A stretch of 49,773 nucleotides of DNA, taken from Psychrobacter pasteurii (GTDB lineage Bacteria > Pseudomonadota > Gammaproteobacteria > Pseudomonadales > Moraxellaceae). The stretch covers positions 1 through 49,773 of the forward strand of contig NZ_FUGD01000060.1 of NCBI RefSeq assembly GCF_900162815.1, written 5' to 3'. The notes under the pieces were generated by a model. It was not told the DNA's origin. It made no database searches and saw only the letters and a list, made by a program, of their open reading frames with translations. Numbering within the stretch: the first letter of the stretch is position 1; the number at the start of each line of letters is the position of its first letter. Made by a program: the position numbers and the translations under genes. Positions 18,174-29,120 of this stretch are shown here, piece by piece.

Positions 18174-18492
18174 GATCGATTAAGTTAAAGCTTGATAAGA
18201 GGGGTAGCTAACCATTAGCTACTCCTTGAAAATAAAAAGTAATTACAAGTTCTTGGTATTCCTAAGCGGAATACATTGTAAGTAGTTGATGAATTTATGA
18301 CCAATTACGTATCAAGGGCTTGTCATTTACTGTTGTTTTCTTATATCATTTGCGACTGACTTGATCACCATTTTCAAGGATCATTATTTTTAAGAACCTT
18401 ATTTTCTGACAGTCCTAAAATAAATAGTGTTATTTATGACAATTATTTATCCGCTGTCTTAATTGAATTAGTATTAATAAGAGGACATACTC
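18174..18492 (+). promoter_or_regulatory. fusA-tuf spacer with two hairpins
   Basis: GGGGTAGCTAA (18201-18211), loop CCA, TTAGCTACTCC (18215-18225) forms an 11-bp stem without a following T-run. TTACAA (18243-18248) pairs with TTGTAA (18276-18281), enclosing GTATTCC (18256-18262) and GGAATAC (18268-18274). They may be processing or regulatory elements of the tuf transcript. No confident promoter was identified for tuf. Confidence 0.4.
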
Positions 18493-19683
18493 ATGGCAAA
18501 GGCCAAGTTTGAACGAAGCAAGCCACACGTTAACGTTGGTACAATCGGTCACGTTGACCACGGTAAAACCACTCTAACTGCAGCGATCGCAACAGTAGCA
18601 GCTAAGACTTCTGGCGGTGACGCTAAAGACTACGCAGCTATTGACTCTGCACCAGAAGAAAAAGCACGTGGTATTACAATTAACACGTCACACATTGAAT
18701 ATGACACTGAGACACGTCACTACGCACACGTAGACTGCCCAGGTCACGCTGACTATGTTAAAAACATGATTACTGGTGCTGCACAGATGGACGGCGCTAT
18801 TCTAGTAGTATCAGCGACTGACGGCCCAATGCCACAAACTCGTGAGCACATCCTACTATCACGTCAGGTTGGTGTACCATACATCATCGTATTCATGAAC
18901 AAATGTGACATGGTAGACGACGAAGAATTACTAGAGCTGGTAGAAATGGAAGTACGTGAATTACTTTCAGACTACGACTTCCCAGGTGATGACACTCCAA
19001 TCATCAAAGGTTCAGCACTAGAAGCCCTAAACGGCAACGACGGTAAGTACGGTGAGCCAGCAGTAATCGAATTACTAGAAACTCTAGACACTTACATCCC
19101 AGAGCCAGAGCGTGACGTTGATAAGCCATTCCTAATGCCTATCGAAGACGTATTCTCAATCTCAGGTCGTGGTACAGTAGTAACTGGCCGTGTTGAGTCA
19201 GGTATCGTACGCGTTGGTGACGAAATCGAAATCGTTGGTATCAAAGACACAGTTAAAACAACTTGTACTGGTATCGAGATGTTCCGTAAGTTACTAGACG
19301 AAGGTCGTGCTGGTGAGAACTGTGGTGTACTATTACGTGGTACTAAGCGTGAAGACGTACAACGTGGTCAAGTACTAGCTAAGCCAGGTTCAATCACTCC
19401 ACACACTAAATTTGACGCAGAAGTATACGTACTGTCAAAAGAAGAAGGTGGTCGTCACACTCCATTCTTGAATGGTTACCGTCCACAGTTCTACTTCCGT
19501 ACTACTGACGTAACTGGTGCAATCCAATTACAAGAAGGTACTGAAATGGTAATGCCAGGCGATAACGTTGAGATGAGCGTAGAGCTAATCCACCCAATCG
19601 CTATGGACAAAGGTTTACGTTTCGCAATTCGCGAAGGTGGCCGTACTGTAGGTGCTGGTGTTGTTGCTAACGTTAAAAACTAA
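18493..19683 (+). CDS. tuf: Elongation factor Tu
   Basis: GTPase that delivers aminoacyl-tRNA to the ribosome. 396 residues, starting [21 protein letters not shown]1 GHVDHGKT (19-26), [32 protein letters not shown], then the beta-barrel domains with [11 protein letters not shown] and GAGVVANV near the end. GAGGACATACTC before the ATG includes the ribosome site. Only one tuf copy is present in this window, followed by its own terminator. Confidence 0.98.
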   Translation: MAKAKFERSKPHVNVGTIGHVDHGKTTLTAAIATVAAKTSGGDAKDYAAIDSAPEEKARGITINTSHIEYDTETRHYAHVDCPGHADYVKNMITGAAQMDGAILVVSATDGPMPQTREHILLSRQVGVPYIIVFMNKCDMVDDEELLELVEMEVRELLSDYDFPGDDTPIIKGSALEALNGNDGKYGEPAVIELLETLDTYIPEPERDVDKPFLMPIEDVFSISGRGTVVTGRVESGIVRVGDEIEIVGIKDTVKTTCTGIEMFRKLLDEGRAGENCGVLLRGTKREDVQRGQVLAKPGSITPHTKFDAEVYVLSKEEGGRHTPFLNGYRPQFYFRTTDVTGAIQLQEGTEMVMPGDNVEMSVELIHPIAMDKGLRFAIREGGRTVGAGVVANVKN

Positions 19684-19712
19684 TTTTAGTTTAACGTAGT
19701 AAAGCATTATGC

Positions 19713-19748
19713 TAAAAAAGACCGTCTCTTTGAGATGGTCTTTTTTTA
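19713..19748 (+). terminator. Intrinsic terminator after tuf
   Basis: AGACCGTCTC (19719-19728) pairs with GAGATGGTCT (19732-19741), one G-T pair, followed by T6. Marks the end of the str transcript. Confidence 0.9.
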
Positions 19749-20051
19749 TGGCTAATTTTTAGTTGATCACACTTGCTTCCGAAGATATTAAACCTAGAAG
19801 AGGGGAGTTTTGTGACTTGAGGTGGTAATAGTCTAGGGCAGGGCAGATAAATGAGCTTAGCCTTATGAAATTATGATAATACCGCTTAAATAACAGCGTT
19901 AATATCAACAAAGCGAGTGATTTAGTCAAAAGTGACTTGAGTTCATCTCAATAAACGCTTAAAATGTCGCCACTAATGACTACGATCAACACAGTATTTC
20001 ATTGGCTGTGTCTTATTTTGAAAGAAACCTAATGAGTATTACTCACAAGGG
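19749..20051. other. tuf-tRNA-Trp spacer, nothing identified
   Basis: About 300 bases without a supportable gene, RNA or repeat; only short frames with no recognisable product. Confidence 0.3.
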
Positions 20052-20079
20052 TTGCATTCCACAAAAAAGATTGTATAAT
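20052..20079 (+). promoter_or_regulatory. Promoter of tRNA-Trp and probably secE-nusG
   Basis: -35 TTGCAT (20052-20057), 16-bp spacer, -10 TATAAT (20074-20079), ending 16 bases before the tRNA. Confidence 0.7.
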
Positions 20080-20095
20080 AGTCAACCTTAACTAA

Positions 20096-20171
20096 AGGCG
20101 ATTGGCTCAATTGGTAGAGCATCGGTTTCCAAAACCGAGGGTTGGGGGTTCGAGTCCCTCATCGCCTGCCA
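20096..20171 (+). tRNA. tRNA-Trp (anticodon CCA)
   Basis: 76 bases including encoded CCA. Acceptor arms AGGCGAT (20096-20102) and ATCGCCT (20161-20167) pair fully. The anticodon stem TCGGT/ACCGA surrounds loop TTCCAAA with anticodon CCA. The T-arm contains GGTTCGAGTCC. It lies just upstream of secE, as in many gammaproteobacteria. Confidence 0.97.
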
Positions 20172-20304
20172 CTTTATTACTGTTTGAGCTTAACGAAGTT
20201 CTAAGCTTAATAGCTTGCTAAGCCTAATAGTACCAAGCACTCTTCTTTTACCATACAGATAGGCGGCATTAATTCTATCGTCTACGTCGTAAGGCAATTC
20301 AACT

Positions 20305-20778
20305 ATGAGCAAACAACAGGATAACCTAGAAAGAAAGGTATCTGACGCTAGGCAGGGCGCTCATAATACGTTAGGCAAAGACCTTTCTGGTAAAAGCGCA
20401 GTGGAAGTTGCAAAAACCCGTTCGCCAAAAGATATGGCGCTTTGGGGTATTGCCTTAGCCTCCTTAATTGGGGCTACCTTGGTTAACTATAAGCTACCAG
20501 GCATTTGGCAACCCGCTAATGATCTGTGGACTAGAGTTGGTATTATTGCTGCTCTGATTATTTTAGCCATTATTTGTTTGGCATTAACCAATCAGGGTCG
20601 TAGCTTTAAGGTATTACTTAAAGATGCCAGCATTGAGTTACGCCGTGTCACTTGGCCAAGTAAGAATGAAACCATTCAATACACTTGGCAAAGTTTACTA
20701 GTGATTGGTATTGTTGCTGTCATAGTATGGTTGTTAGATAACTTATTTAACTGGTTGGTTGGTATCTTTATTGGCTAG
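20305..20778 (+). CDS. secE: Protein translocase subunit SecE
   Basis: Essential SecYEG translocon subunit, 157 residues with three hydrophobic segments (about 43-62, 72-94 and 128-150). The conserved cytoplasmic motif ELRRVTWPSKNETIQYTWQ precedes the last helix. A hydrophilic N-terminal region of about 40 residues precedes the first helix. The three-helix form matches E. coli SecE rather than the short single-helix type. It is probably co-transcribed with the upstream tRNA and downstream nusG. Confidence 0.95.
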   Translation: MSKQQDNLERKVSDARQGAHNTLGKDLSGKSAVEVAKTRSPKDMALWGIALASLIGATLVNYKLPGIWQPANDLWTRVGIIAALIILAIICLALTNQGRSFKVLLKDASIELRRVTWPSKNETIQYTWQSLLVIGIVAVIVWLLDNLFNWLVGIFIG

Positions 20779-20970
20779 ATAGGCCACAGTTAGCCACCAG
20801 TAGTGTGAAAATATATAAGGGTGTTGATTCGTTGGCTCCCTTTTAAATGGCTACAAGAAGTAGCACTAGAATAAAGAATTGTTAGGGCTGGGCTTCATAT
20901 AGTGATTATATAAGCAATACAGCCTGTTTTTTTAATCAGCAATCGTTTGATTGACGTCATGGAGAAACCT

Positions 20971-21501
20971 ATGCGCTGGTATATTGTGCAAGCATTTTCA
21001 GGCTATGAAAAGCAGGTCCAACGCTACTTGACGGATCGTATCAATCGCAGTGAATTCGCTGATAAATTCGGTGAGGTTTTGGTACCAACCGAAGAAGTCG
21101 TTGAAATGAAAGACGGCAAAAAGCGTAAAAGTGAGCGTAAATTCTTTCCAGGCTACGTATTAGTAGAAATGGAAATGAATGATGATACTTGGCACATCGT
21201 CAATGACTGCCCGCGTATTACAGGCTTCATCGGCGGTACTCCAGAGAATCCAGCACCTATTACTAAAGTTGAGGCAGATCGCATCTTAAATCGCCTTAAA
21301 CAAAGTGAAGAAGCACCGCGTCCTAAGACCTTATTTGAGCCAGGTGAAGAAGTTCTGGTTATCGATGGACCATTTACAGATTTTAAAGGTCTGGTTGAGA
21401 AAGTAGATTACGAAAAATCGAAATTACAACTGACCGTAAACGTATTTAACAGACCAACTCAGGTCGAATTAGAGTTTAGTAAGGTTGAGAAATTAAGCTA
21501 A
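20971..21501 (+). CDS. nusG: Transcription termination/antitermination protein NusG
   Basis: RNA polymerase-binding factor that suppresses pausing and links polymerase to Rho or to ribosomal protein S10. 176 residues starting [17 protein letters not shown], an NGN domain with [17 protein letters not shown], and a C-terminal KOW domain with [20 protein letters not shown] choose the ATG at 20971 because GGAG lies 6 bases upstream and the start lines up with E. coli NusG. An ATG at 20959 and a TTG at 20947 are upstream in frame but lack ribosome sites. Confidence 0.96.
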   Translation: MRWYIVQAFSGYEKQVQRYLTDRINRSEFADKFGEVLVPTEEVVEMKDGKKRKSERKFFPGYVLVEMEMNDDTWHIVNDCPRITGFIGGTPENPAPITKVEADRILNRLKQSEEAPRPKTLFEPGEEVLVIDGPFTDFKGLVEKVDYEKSKLQLTVNVFNRPTQVELEFSKVEKLS

Positions 21502-21538
21502 TTGGCTTCTTAAAACTCAACTGAGCTAAATATTTTAA

Positions 21539-21574
21539 CCCCCGGGGAGCGGATAGCTCTGCTTATCAGCTTGC
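21539..21574 (+). promoter_or_regulatory. Candidate L1 operator upstream of rplK
   Basis: AGCGGATA (21548-21555) is nearly complementary to TATCAGCT (21564-21571), with one mismatch, preceded by CCCCGGGG. L1 represses the rplK-rplA mRNA at this position in E. coli. The assignment is by position and presence of an irregular hairpin only. Confidence 0.3.
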
Positions 21575-21632
21575 TTTAACAAATTTGGTAAGTGTGAGCA
21601 GTAAGCGTTATCACCCGTAAAGGAGAAAACTC

Positions 21633-22064
21633 ATGGCTAAGAAGATTGATGGTTACATCAAACTACAAGTGCCTGCTGGCAAAGCAAATCCTTCACCACC
21701 GATTGGTCCTGCACTAGGTCAAAAAGGTGTGAACATCATGGCATTCTGTAAAGAGTTCAACGCTGCAACTGCTAGCATGGAACCAGGTCTGCCAATTCCT
21801 ACTGAAATTACAGTATACGCTGATAAATCATTTACATTTATCATGAAGTCACCACCTGCTGCGTTCTTGCTGCGTAAAGCTGCTGGCATCGCTAAAGGTT
21901 CTGGTGTTCCAAATACTACTAAAGTAGGTAAAGTTACTCGTGCACAGCTAGAAGAAATCGTGCAAACTAAAAATGCTGATTTGACTGCTGCTGACCTGGA
22001 CGCTGCTGTACGTACCATCGCTGGTACTGCGCGTTCAATGGGCATCGATGTGGAGGGTGTGTAA
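21633..22064 (+). CDS. rplK: 50S ribosomal protein L11
   Basis: Component of the GTPase-associated centre, needed for RelA-dependent stringent response. 143 residues with [27 protein letters not shown], the proline-rich N-domain loop, and [13 protein letters not shown] at the end. AAAGGAG upstream of the ATG. The stop is immediately followed by the rplA ATG, so the two are translationally coupled. Confidence 0.98.
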   Translation: MAKKIDGYIKLQVPAGKANPSPPIGPALGQKGVNIMAFCKEFNAATASMEPGLPIPTEITVYADKSFTFIMKSPPAAFLLRKAAGIAKGSGVPNTTKVGKVTRAQLEEIVQTKNADLTAADLDAAVRTIAGTARSMGIDVEGV

Positions 22065-22766
22065 ATGAGTAAGCTTACTAAACGTCAAAAATTGATCGCT
22101 GAGCGTGTAGACAACGAAAAGTTATACACTCTTGAAGAAGCGGTAGCTATTTTAAACGACCTACCACCTCTTAAATTCAAAGAGTCAGTTGATATTGCTA
22201 TCAACCTTGGTGTAGATCCACGTAAATCAGACCAAGTAGTTCGTGGCGCAACTAACCTACCTGCAGGTACTGGTAAAACTAAGCGTGTTGCTGTATTCGC
22301 TCAAGGCGCTGCTGCTGACGCTGCTAAAGAAGCTGGTGCTGACGTAGTTGGTATGGAAGATCTTGCAGAACAAGTTAAAGCAGGCAACCTAGACTTTGAC
22401 GTTGTTATTGCAGCTCCAGACGCAATGCGTGTTGTAGGTCAGTTAGGTACTATCCTAGGTCCACGTGGCCTAATGCCTAACCCTAAAGTTGGTACAGTTA
22501 CTCCTAACGTTGCTGAAGCAGTTGCAAACGCTAAAGCAGGTCAGGCTACTTACCGTGTAGATAAAGCAGGTATCATCCACACCACTATCGGTCAGGTTGG
22601 TTTCACTGTTGAACAAATCCAGCAGAACGTACAGGCTTTATTATCAGACATCCGTCGTGCTAAGCCAGCTACTTCTAAAGGTATCTACCTTAAGAAAATT
22701 ACTATCTCAAGCACCATGGGTCCTGGTATCGCATTAGATCCAATCCCATACCGCACAGCTAAGTAA
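22065..22766 (+). CDS. rplA: 50S ribosomal protein L1
   Basis: L1-stalk protein that helps release of deacylated tRNA and, in E. coli, represses its own operon. 233 residues, with [12 protein letters not shown] and [15 protein letters not shown] as clear L1 signatures. The start is directly adjacent to the rplK stop; GGAGGGTG inside the rplK end provides the ribosome site. Confidence 0.98.
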   Translation: MSKLTKRQKLIAERVDNEKLYTLEEAVAILNDLPPLKFKESVDIAINLGVDPRKSDQVVRGATNLPAGTGKTKRVAVFAQGAAADAAKEAGADVVGMEDLAEQVKAGNLDFDVVIAAPDAMRVVGQLGTILGPRGLMPNPKVGTVTPNVAEAVANAKAGQATYRVDKAGIIHTTIGQVGFTVEQIQQNVQALLSDIRRAKPATSKGIYLKKITISSTMGPGIALDPIPYRTAK

Positions 22767-23216
22767 TTTAACTAATTTATTAGTTTTTAGTGATGATTCG
22801 AGCTCTACTGATTTGTATCTCGAATTATCACCCAGATTTTAAAGTTTTAAAATATTAGGTCAGCTTAGCCAAAGCTATGCTGTCTAAGACCGTAGGTAGG
22901 TATGTTAAGGTTGCAATTCTTTTAGAATTAAGATTGCAGGCATACTGTTAATTGATGTCAGTGTTATTTTTCAACTATTTATAGTTGTTCTATAGCCTAA
23001 TATTGGCCTACGCAGACGGTGACCAAAAAAGTTTGATCATGGGAATTAAATAGAGTTTATCCATTTAATTTCTTATTCATTCTGATAAAGGTGCCGTATT
23101 CAGCGTTACTAGAGTGGTTGGACATTATTTATTTAATATCGAGCCATTAGCTTTAGTAATAGAAACGTCAATTCGGCATTGTGAAAGCAATGTTGAAGAG
23201 ATCAAGGAGTCAACTC
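22767..23216 (+). promoter_or_regulatory. rplA-rplJ spacer: long rplJ leader with hairpins
   Basis: 450 non-coding bases. GTGATGATTCGAG (22790-22802) pairs with CTCGAATTATCAC (22819-22831) over 13 bp with one wobble, 24 bases after the rplA stop, followed by a weak T-rich stretch. Further hairpins: CAGC-T-TAGC, loop CAAA, GCTA-T-GCTG (22861-22882); AATTCT-TTT-AGAATT (22915-22929); CAACTAT-TT-ATAGTTG (22972-22987). L10(L12)4 autoregulation acts on the rplJ leader in E. coli; this region is the natural place for it here. Confidence 0.5.
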
Positions 23217-23744
23217 ATGGCATTAACGCTAGAACAGAAACAAAAAGTTGTGGCTGAAGTGTCTGAAGTTGCTGCAAATGCTTATTCAGCAGTTGCTGCT
23301 GATTATCACGGCCTTGAAGTAGCACAGTTAACTGCGCTACGTGAACAAGCTCGTGAGAAAGGTGTTGTACTTAAAGTTGTTAAAAACACGCTAGCTAAGC
23401 GTGCTTTTGAAGGTACTGACTTTGAGTGCATGTCAGATAAGATGGTTGGCCCATTGTTATTGGCTTTTTCTACTGAAGATTTAGGTTCTGCAGCTCGTGT
23501 AATCCACGAATTCGCTAAAGAGAATAAAGCTTTAGAAACTAAGCTTGTATCAGTTGGCGGTGAGTTGTTTGGTCCTGAGGAACTTGAGCGCGTAGCTAAG
23601 CTTCCAACACGCGACGAAGCACTATCTATCTTGATGGCAACAATGAAGGCACCAGTAACCAAGCTTGCACGTACTATGAAAGAAGTACCAGGCAAGTTTG
23701 TACGTACTGTTGCAGCAGTAAAAGACGCAAAAGAAGCTGCTTAA
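23217..23744 (+). CDS. rplJ: 50S ribosomal protein L10
   Basis: Stalk-base protein that anchors L7/L12 dimers; with L12 it represses its own mRNA in E. coli. 175 residues starting MALTLEQKQKVVAEV, with KNTLAKRAFEGTDF, and the C-terminal L12-binding helix. The ATG at 23217 is preceded by AAGGAG. An upstream in-frame GTG at 23181 lacks homology and a ribosome site and is rejected. Confidence 0.97.
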   Translation: MALTLEQKQKVVAEVSEVAANAYSAVAADYHGLEVAQLTALREQAREKGVVLKVVKNTLAKRAFEGTDFECMSDKMVGPLLLAFSTEDLGSAARVIHEFAKENKALETKLVSVGGELFGPEELERVAKLPTRDEALSILMATMKAPVTKLARTMKEVPGKFVRTVAAVKDAKEAA

Positions 23745-23857
23745 TCACTATTAGCTGTTTTCGGTTAATACAGTATGATCAACGCCTAGTGGCATAATAT
23801 TTAACTGTATTGACCTTAATAATTAACTTTAAATTTATCAGAATATGGAGAAATCCC

Positions 23858-24235
23858 ATGGCACTATCTAGAGAAGATGTGTTAAACGCAATCGCTGAAA
23901 TGTCAGTAATGGACATCGTTGAACTAATCAGCGAAATGGAAGAAAAATTCGGCGTAACAGCTGCTGCTGCTGTTGCTGCTGCACCTGCTGCTGCTGCTGG
24001 TGGCGCTGCTGCTGCTGAAGAAAAAGACGAGTTCGACGTTATTCTTGCTAGCTTCGGCGACAAGAAAGTTGGCGTAATTAAAGCAGTTCGTGAAGCTACT
24101 GGCCTAGGTCTAAAAGAAGCTAAAGAACTAGTTGAAGGCGCTCCAGCTCCAATCAAAGAAGGCGCTAACAAAGCAGAAGCAGAAGAGCTTAAGAAAAAGC
24201 TTGAAGAAGCTGGTGCTACTGTAGAACTTAAATAA
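23858..24235 (+). CDS. rplL: 50S ribosomal protein L7/L12
   Basis: Acidic stalk protein that recruits translational GTPases. 125 residues: dimerization domain starting [15 protein letters not shown], an Ala-rich flexible hinge (about 35-54), and a C-terminal domain with [32 protein letters not shown] lies 8 bases before the ATG. Upstream in-frame codons from 23810 are non-homologous. A strong terminator follows. Confidence 0.98.
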   Translation: MALSREDVLNAIAEMSVMDIVELISEMEEKFGVTAAAAVAAAPAAAAGGAAAAEEKDEFDVILASFGDKKVGVIKAVREATGLGLKEAKELVEGAPAPIKEGANKAEAEELKKKLEEAGATVELK

Positions 24236-24293
24236 TAGAGATTTATCTATTATGAGTTCGGTTAAGTAGGGGTCAAACCTTACTTAGCCATAA

Positions 24294-24328
24294 AGCCAAC
24301 AATGTAATATGCATTGTTGGCTTTTTTA
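24294..24328 (+). terminator. Intrinsic terminator after rplL
   Basis: AGCCAACAATG (24294-24304) pairs perfectly with CATTGTTGGCT (24312-24322), loop of 7, followed by T6. It separates rplJL from rpoBC transcription at least partly. Confidence 0.88.
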
Positions 24329-24360
24329 TTGCTACTCGGATTTACTAGGTTGTGAGAGGG

Positions 24361-24389
24361 TTGCTTTTATAGAAAAGTTATTGTATACT
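24361..24389 (+). promoter_or_regulatory. Promoter for rpoBC
   Basis: -35 TTGCTT (24361-24366), 17-bp spacer, -10 TATACT (24384-24389). It lies 33 bases after the rplL terminator, with a leader of nearly 480 bases before rpoB. Confidence 0.65.
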
Positions 24390-24547
24390 CTCGCACTTGA
24401 CCTTTTGTATTAGCCTAAATGGTTGGCAAGCGTCACGTTAATATCTTATCAACATCAGCTTAACGAACGTTTAGCGATTAATACAGACCAAGGGACAGAC
24501 AATTTGCATGTTTAAAACATCGTTAGCTTCTATCCTTTTTATTTAGA

Positions 24548-24577
24548 CCTAGGTACGCTCGTGCTTGGGGTTTTTTT
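24548..24577 (+). terminator. Candidate attenuator in the rpoB leader
   Basis: CCTAGGTAC (24548-24556), loop GCTC, GTGCTTGGG (24561-24569) form a continuous 9-bp stem with three G-T pairs, then G and T7 (24571-24577). It lies about 150 bases after the predicted start, so readthrough would set rpoBC expression. The remaining bases to 24873 show no gene. Confidence 0.55.
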
Positions 24578-24873
24578 GCATCTGTCGTTTGGCTTCTTTT
24601 TTAACCTAAATTAACAACTTTTTTGTAATAATTCGTTTCAATAACCAGCAAGAACCATTAGCTATTAACGTTTGTAATGGGTTTGGCGGCGTCGACACTC
24701 AAATATTGAGTAAAAACGTCATGATTGTATGCACAACAGGCATTATCAAAGGTCATTCTCACTGTTTCAATCTGATGATTCCTATTTAGAACTTGAGTAA
24801 TAAGTTAATTATTAACCGCTTAATTTTTAAAAATGAATCATTTTTATTTTACTGTCTACTGTAAGGACTCTCG

Positions 24874-27800
24874 ATGGCATATTCCTATACTGAAAAAAAA
24901 CGTATTCGCAAAAGTTTTGCCGAGTTGCCACATGTGATGGATATCCCGTATCTATTGGCGATTCAAGTGGATTCCTATGAGCAATTTTTGCAGGAAAATA
25001 AAAAGCCTAAAGCGCGTGAGAATACCGGCCTTCAAGCTGCATTTTCATCTATTTTCCCAATCGAAAGTAACTCTAACAACGCTGAACTTCAATTTGTTGA
25101 GTACTATTTAGGTGCACCAGAGTTCGATGAGCGCGAGTGTATTTCTCGTGGATCAACGTATGCAGCACCCCTACGTGTCAAAATCCGTTTGGTTATCAAA
25201 GACAAAGATAGCAAAGACAAAAATAGCAAAGCGGCTATTAAAGACATTCGTGAGCAAAACGTATACATGGGTGAAATCCCATTAATGACCGACAACGGTA
25301 CCTTTATTATTAACGGTACTGAGCGTGTTATCGTATCTCAGTTACACCGTTCACCTGGTGTGTTCTTCGACCACGATAAAGGTAAATCTCACTCAAGTGG
25401 TAAGGTGCTTTATAACGCCCGTATCATTCCTTACCGTGGTTCATGGTTAGACTTTGAGTTTGATGCTAAAGACTTAGTATTCGCTCGTATTGACCGTCGT
25501 CGTAAGCTACTAGGTACTATTATCCTACGTGCGCTAGGCATGGACACCAATGAAATTCTAGATACTTTCTTTGAAAAAGTGTCTGTCTATAAAGGTGAAG
25601 AGCAATTCGAAATCGATTTAGTTGCTGATCGTCTACGTGGCGAGATGGCTCAGTTCGATATCGTATCACCAGACGGTGAAGTTCTAGTTGAGCAAGGTAA
25701 GCGTATTAACGCTCGTCGTATTCGTCAAATCGAACAGTCTGGCATGAAAAAACTGGCTGTACCTGATGAGTACTTATATGAGCGTATCTTGGCTGAAGAC
25801 ATCGTTGTAAACGACGAAGTTATCGCTAAGGCAAACACGTTAATTGACCATGAATTATTGGTTAAGTTAAGTGCGTTTGAAGCCAGTGAGTCAATCAAAG
25901 AGTTTAAGATCCTATTCACTAACGACATCGATCACGGTACTTACATCGCTGATACCTTACGTGCAGACAGCACAGGTAGCCGCGAAGAAGCGCTAATCGA
26001 AATCTATAAAGTGATGCGTCCAGGTGAGCCGCCAACGATTGATACTGCTGAAAAATTATTTGAAAGCATGTTCTTCAACGCCGATCGTTATGACTTGTCA
26101 AACGTAGGTCGTATGAAGTTCAACCGCCGTTTAGGTCGTCCTTTTGAAAACAGTGATGATCCAGATGTTAAACGTGAGCAAAGCGTTCTAACTAAAGAAG
26201 ACATCATCGATGTATTAAAAGAGCTGATCAATATCCGTAATGGTATTGGTGAAGTCGACGATATCGACCACTTAGGTAACCGTCGTATTCGTTCAGTGGG
26301 CGAAATGGCAGAGAACCAATTCCGCGTGGGTCTAGTACGTGTTGAGCGTGCCGTTAAAGAGCGTTTAAGCTCTGCTGAGTCTGATAACTTGTCACCACAA
26401 GACTTAATTAACTCTAAGCCAGTAGCGGCAGCGGTTAAAGAATTCTTTGGTTCGAGCCAGTTGTCTCAGTTTATGGACCAAAACAACCCATTGTCGGAAA
26501 TTACCCACAAGCGTCGTATCTCAGCTTTAGGTCCAGGTGGTCTAACTCGTGAGCGTGCAGGCTTCGAAGTACGTGACGTTCACAATACTCACTACGGCCG
26601 TGTGTGTCCGATTGAGACACCAGAAGGTCCAAACATTGGTCTAATTAACTCATTAGCAACATTTGCTAAGACCAACGAATTTGGTTTCTTAGAAACCCCA
26701 TATCGTAAAGTTGTTGACGGTAAAGTAACCGACGATATCGAATACCTATCAGCTATTGAAGAAGTAGGCACCGTTATCGCTCAGGCTGACTCTGAGTTAG
26801 ATGAAAACGGCGTGTTAGCTGAAGAAATGGTAATGGTACGTAGCGGTGGTGAATCTGTACGTATGCCAAGTGACAAAGTAACGCATATGGACGTATCACC
26901 AAGTCAGGTTGTATCAGTTGCTGCTAGTTTGATTCCATTCCTAGAGCATGATGATGCTAACCGTGCCTTGATGGGCTCGAACATGCAACGTCAGGCGGTT
27001 CCTACACTACGTGCTGATAAGCCGCTAGTAGGTACTGGTATGGAGCGTCACGTAGCCCGTGACTCTGGTGTTTGTGTTATCGCTAAACGTGGTGGTGTAA
27101 TCGAAGATGTAGACGCTTCTCGTATCGTTGTTCGTGTAAATGAAGATGAGATGGGTGCAGGCGAAGCGGGTATCGATATTTATAACTTAATTAAATACAC
27201 CCGTTCTAACCAAAACACTTGTATTAACCAGCGCATCATTGTTAACCAAGGCGACGAAATTGCCAGTGGCGATATCCTAGCTGACGGTCCATCAACTGAC
27301 TTAGGTGAATTAGCCCTTGGTCAGAACATGCGTGTGGCGTTTATGCCATGGAACGGTTACAACTTCGAAGACTCGATCTTGTTATCTGAGCGTGTGGTTA
27401 AAGAAGACCGTTTCACGACTATCCACATCCAAGAGTTAACTTGTGTGGCACGTGATACTAAGCTAGGTACTGAAGAAATCACTGCGGATATTCCAAACGT
27501 TGGTGAAGCAGCTCTATCTGCTCTTGATGAGTCAGGTATTGTTTATATCGGTGCTGAAGTAGACGCAGGCGACATCCTAGTTGGTAAAGTAACGCCTAAA
27601 GGTGAGACGCAACTAACGCCAGAAGAGAAACTACTGAGAGCCATCTTTGGTGAGAAAGCAGCAGACGTTAAAGATACTTCTTTACGTGTGCCAACTTCTA
27701 CCAAAGGTACGGTTATTGACGTTCAAGTCTTTACCCGTGATGGCGTAGAAAAAGACGCTCGTGCTAAAGCAATCGAGAAGTCACAGCTAGATAACTACCG

Positions 27801-28992
27801 CAAAGACTTAAAAGAAGAGCTTCGTATTTTTGAAGAAGCTGCACGTAGCCGTATTAGTCACTTACTAGATGGTAAAGCCATCAGTGGTGGTGCAGGTCTT
27901 AAGTCAGGTACAGTATTGTCTGAAACTGAGCTGCTAGAAATGTCATTAGAAACTCTATTAGACATTCAGCCAGTAGAAGAAGTTATCGCTGAGCGCTTGA
28001 CTCAAATTCAAGAGTTCTTGGTTGATAAGCAAAAAGACATCGACACTAAGTTCGCTGAGAAAAAACGCAAGCTAACTGCTGGTGATGATCTACAGCATGG
28101 CGTACAAAAAATCGTTAAAGTTTACTTAGCGGTTAAGCGTCGCATTCAGCCTGGTGATAAGATGGCCGGTCGTCATGGTAACAAAGGTGTTGTGTCACGC
28201 ATCATGCCAATTGAAGATATGCCATATGACGAACATGGTAATCCAGTTGATATCGTGTTGAACCCACTGGGTGTACCATCGCGTATGAACATCGGTCAGG
28301 TACTAGAGACTCACTTAGGTATGGCGGCCAAAGGTCTTGGTGACAAGATTAATGGCATGCTTAAAGCCCAAGCTGCAGTAGCTGAGTTACGTGAATTCTT
28401 AGATAAGATTTACAACAAGGTAGGCGGTGAGCAAGCTGACTTAGACAGCTTGAGTGATGAAGATATCATGGCGCTTGCACAGAACTTACGTGAAGGTGTC
28501 CCTATGGGTACCGCTGTATTTGATGGCGCACGCGAAGTTCAAATTGATGAGCTGTTAGAGCTTGCAGGCTATCCAACTTCAGGTCAGCAGACTTTATATG
28601 ATGGTCGTACTGGTCAGAAGTTTGACCGTCCTGTAACTGTAGGCTACATGTACATGCTGAAACTGAACCACTTAGTGGATGACAAGATGCATGCTCGCTC
28701 AACAGGTTCATACTCATTAGTAACGCAGCAGCCTCTAGGTGGTAAAGCACAATTTGGTGGTCAGCGCTTCGGTGAGATGGAAGTTTGGGCACTAGAAGCA
28801 TACGGCGCAACTTACACGTTGCAAGAGATGCTAACAGTGAAGTCGGATGATGTTGAAGGTCGTACGCGTATGTATAAGAACATCGTCGATGGTGAACAGT
28901 ACATGGATCCAGGCATGCCTGAGTCATTCAACGTACTGACCAAAGAGATTAAGTCATTGGGTATTAATATTGAGCTAAAAGAAAGTAATTAG
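24874..28992 (+). CDS. rpoB: DNA-directed RNA polymerase subunit beta
   Basis: Beta subunit of RNA polymerase, 1372 residues, slightly longer than E. coli. Landmarks: the rifampicin region [17 protein letters not shown] then [20 protein letters not shown], all wild-type in appearance; [35 protein letters not shown]; and [21 protein letters not shown] near the end. Starts [15 protein letters not shown], with GTAAGGACTC upstream. First gene of rpoBC. Confidence 0.99.
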   Translation: MAYSYTEKKRIRKSFAELPHVMDIPYLLAIQVDSYEQFLQENKKPKARENTGLQAAFSSIFPIESNSNNAELQFVEYYLGAPEFDERECISRGSTYAAPLRVKIRLVIKDKDSKDKNSKAAIKDIREQNVYMGEIPLMTDNGTFIINGTERVIVSQLHRSPGVFFDHDKGKSHSSGKVLYNARIIPYRGSWLDFEFDAKDLVFARIDRRRKLLGTIILRALGMDTNEILDTFFEKVSVYKGEEQFEIDLVADRLRGEMAQFDIVSPDGEVLVEQGKRINARRIRQIEQSGMKKLAVPDEYLYERILAEDIVVNDEVIAKANTLIDHELLVKLSAFEASESIKEFKILFTNDIDHGTYIADTLRADSTGSREEALIEIYKVMRPGEPPTIDTAEKLFESMFFNADRYDLSNVGRMKFNRRLGRPFENSDDPDVKREQSVLTKEDIIDVLKELINIRNGIGEVDDIDHLGNRRIRSVGEMAENQFRVGLVRVERAVKERLSSAESDNLSPQDLINSKPVAAAVKEFFGSSQLSQFMDQNNPLSEITHKRRISALGPGGLTRERAGFEVRDVHNTHYGRVCPIETPEGPNIGLINSLATFAKTNEFGFLETPYRKVVDGKVTDDIEYLSAIEEVGTVIAQADSELDENGVLAEEMVMVRSGGESVRMPSDKVTHMDVSPSQVVSVAASLIPFLEHDDANRALMGSNMQRQAVPTLRADKPLVGTGMERHVARDSGVCVIAKRGGVIEDVDASRIVVRVNEDEMGAGEAGIDIYNLIKYTRSNQNTCINQRIIVNQGDEIASGDILADGPSTDLGELALGQNMRVAFMPWNGYNFEDSILLSERVVKEDRFTTIHIQELTCVARDTKLGTEEITADIPNVGEAALSALDESGIVYIGAEVDAGDILVGKVTPKGETQLTPEEKLLRAIFGEKAADVKDTSLRVPTSTKGTVIDVQVFTRDGVEKDARAKAIEKSQLDNYRKDLKEELRIFEEAARSRISHLLDGKAISGGAGLKSGTVLSETELLEMSLETLLDIQPVEEVIAERLTQIQEFLVDKQKDIDTKFAEKKRKLTAGDDLQHGVQKIVKVYLAVKRRIQPGDKMAGRHGNKGVVSRIMPIEDMPYDEHGNPVDIVLNPLGVPSRMNIGQVLETHLGMAAKGLGDKINGMLKAQAAVAELREFLDKIYNKVGGEQADLDSLSDEDIMALAQNLREGVPMGTAVFDGAREVQIDELLELAGYPTSGQQTLYDGRTGQKFDRPVTVGYMYMLKLNHLVDDKMHARSTGSYSLVTQQPLGGKAQFGGQRFGEMEVWALEAYGATYTLQEMLTVKSDDVEGRTRMYKNIVDGEQYMDPGMPESFNVLTKEIKSLGINIELKESN

Positions 28993-29120
28993 TCTTATCC
29001 TTTAACTCAGCCTAATTCATTGCCTTCAACGGTAAGTTAGGTCATTACTTAAGATGTATTATTGAATATAAATAATAGTGATGACCCGACTACCGTGAAC
29101 ACATATAACGGAGAAGCAAC

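Noticed and set aside
23306..24171. Long minus-strand frames opposite rplJ and rplL
   Set aside because: Arise from the Ala-rich, GCN-rich codons of the ribosomal protein genes; no support as genes.
28502..28927. 141-codon open frame antisense to rpoB
   Set aside because: Shadow of rpoB codon usage; no ribosome site and no recognisable product.
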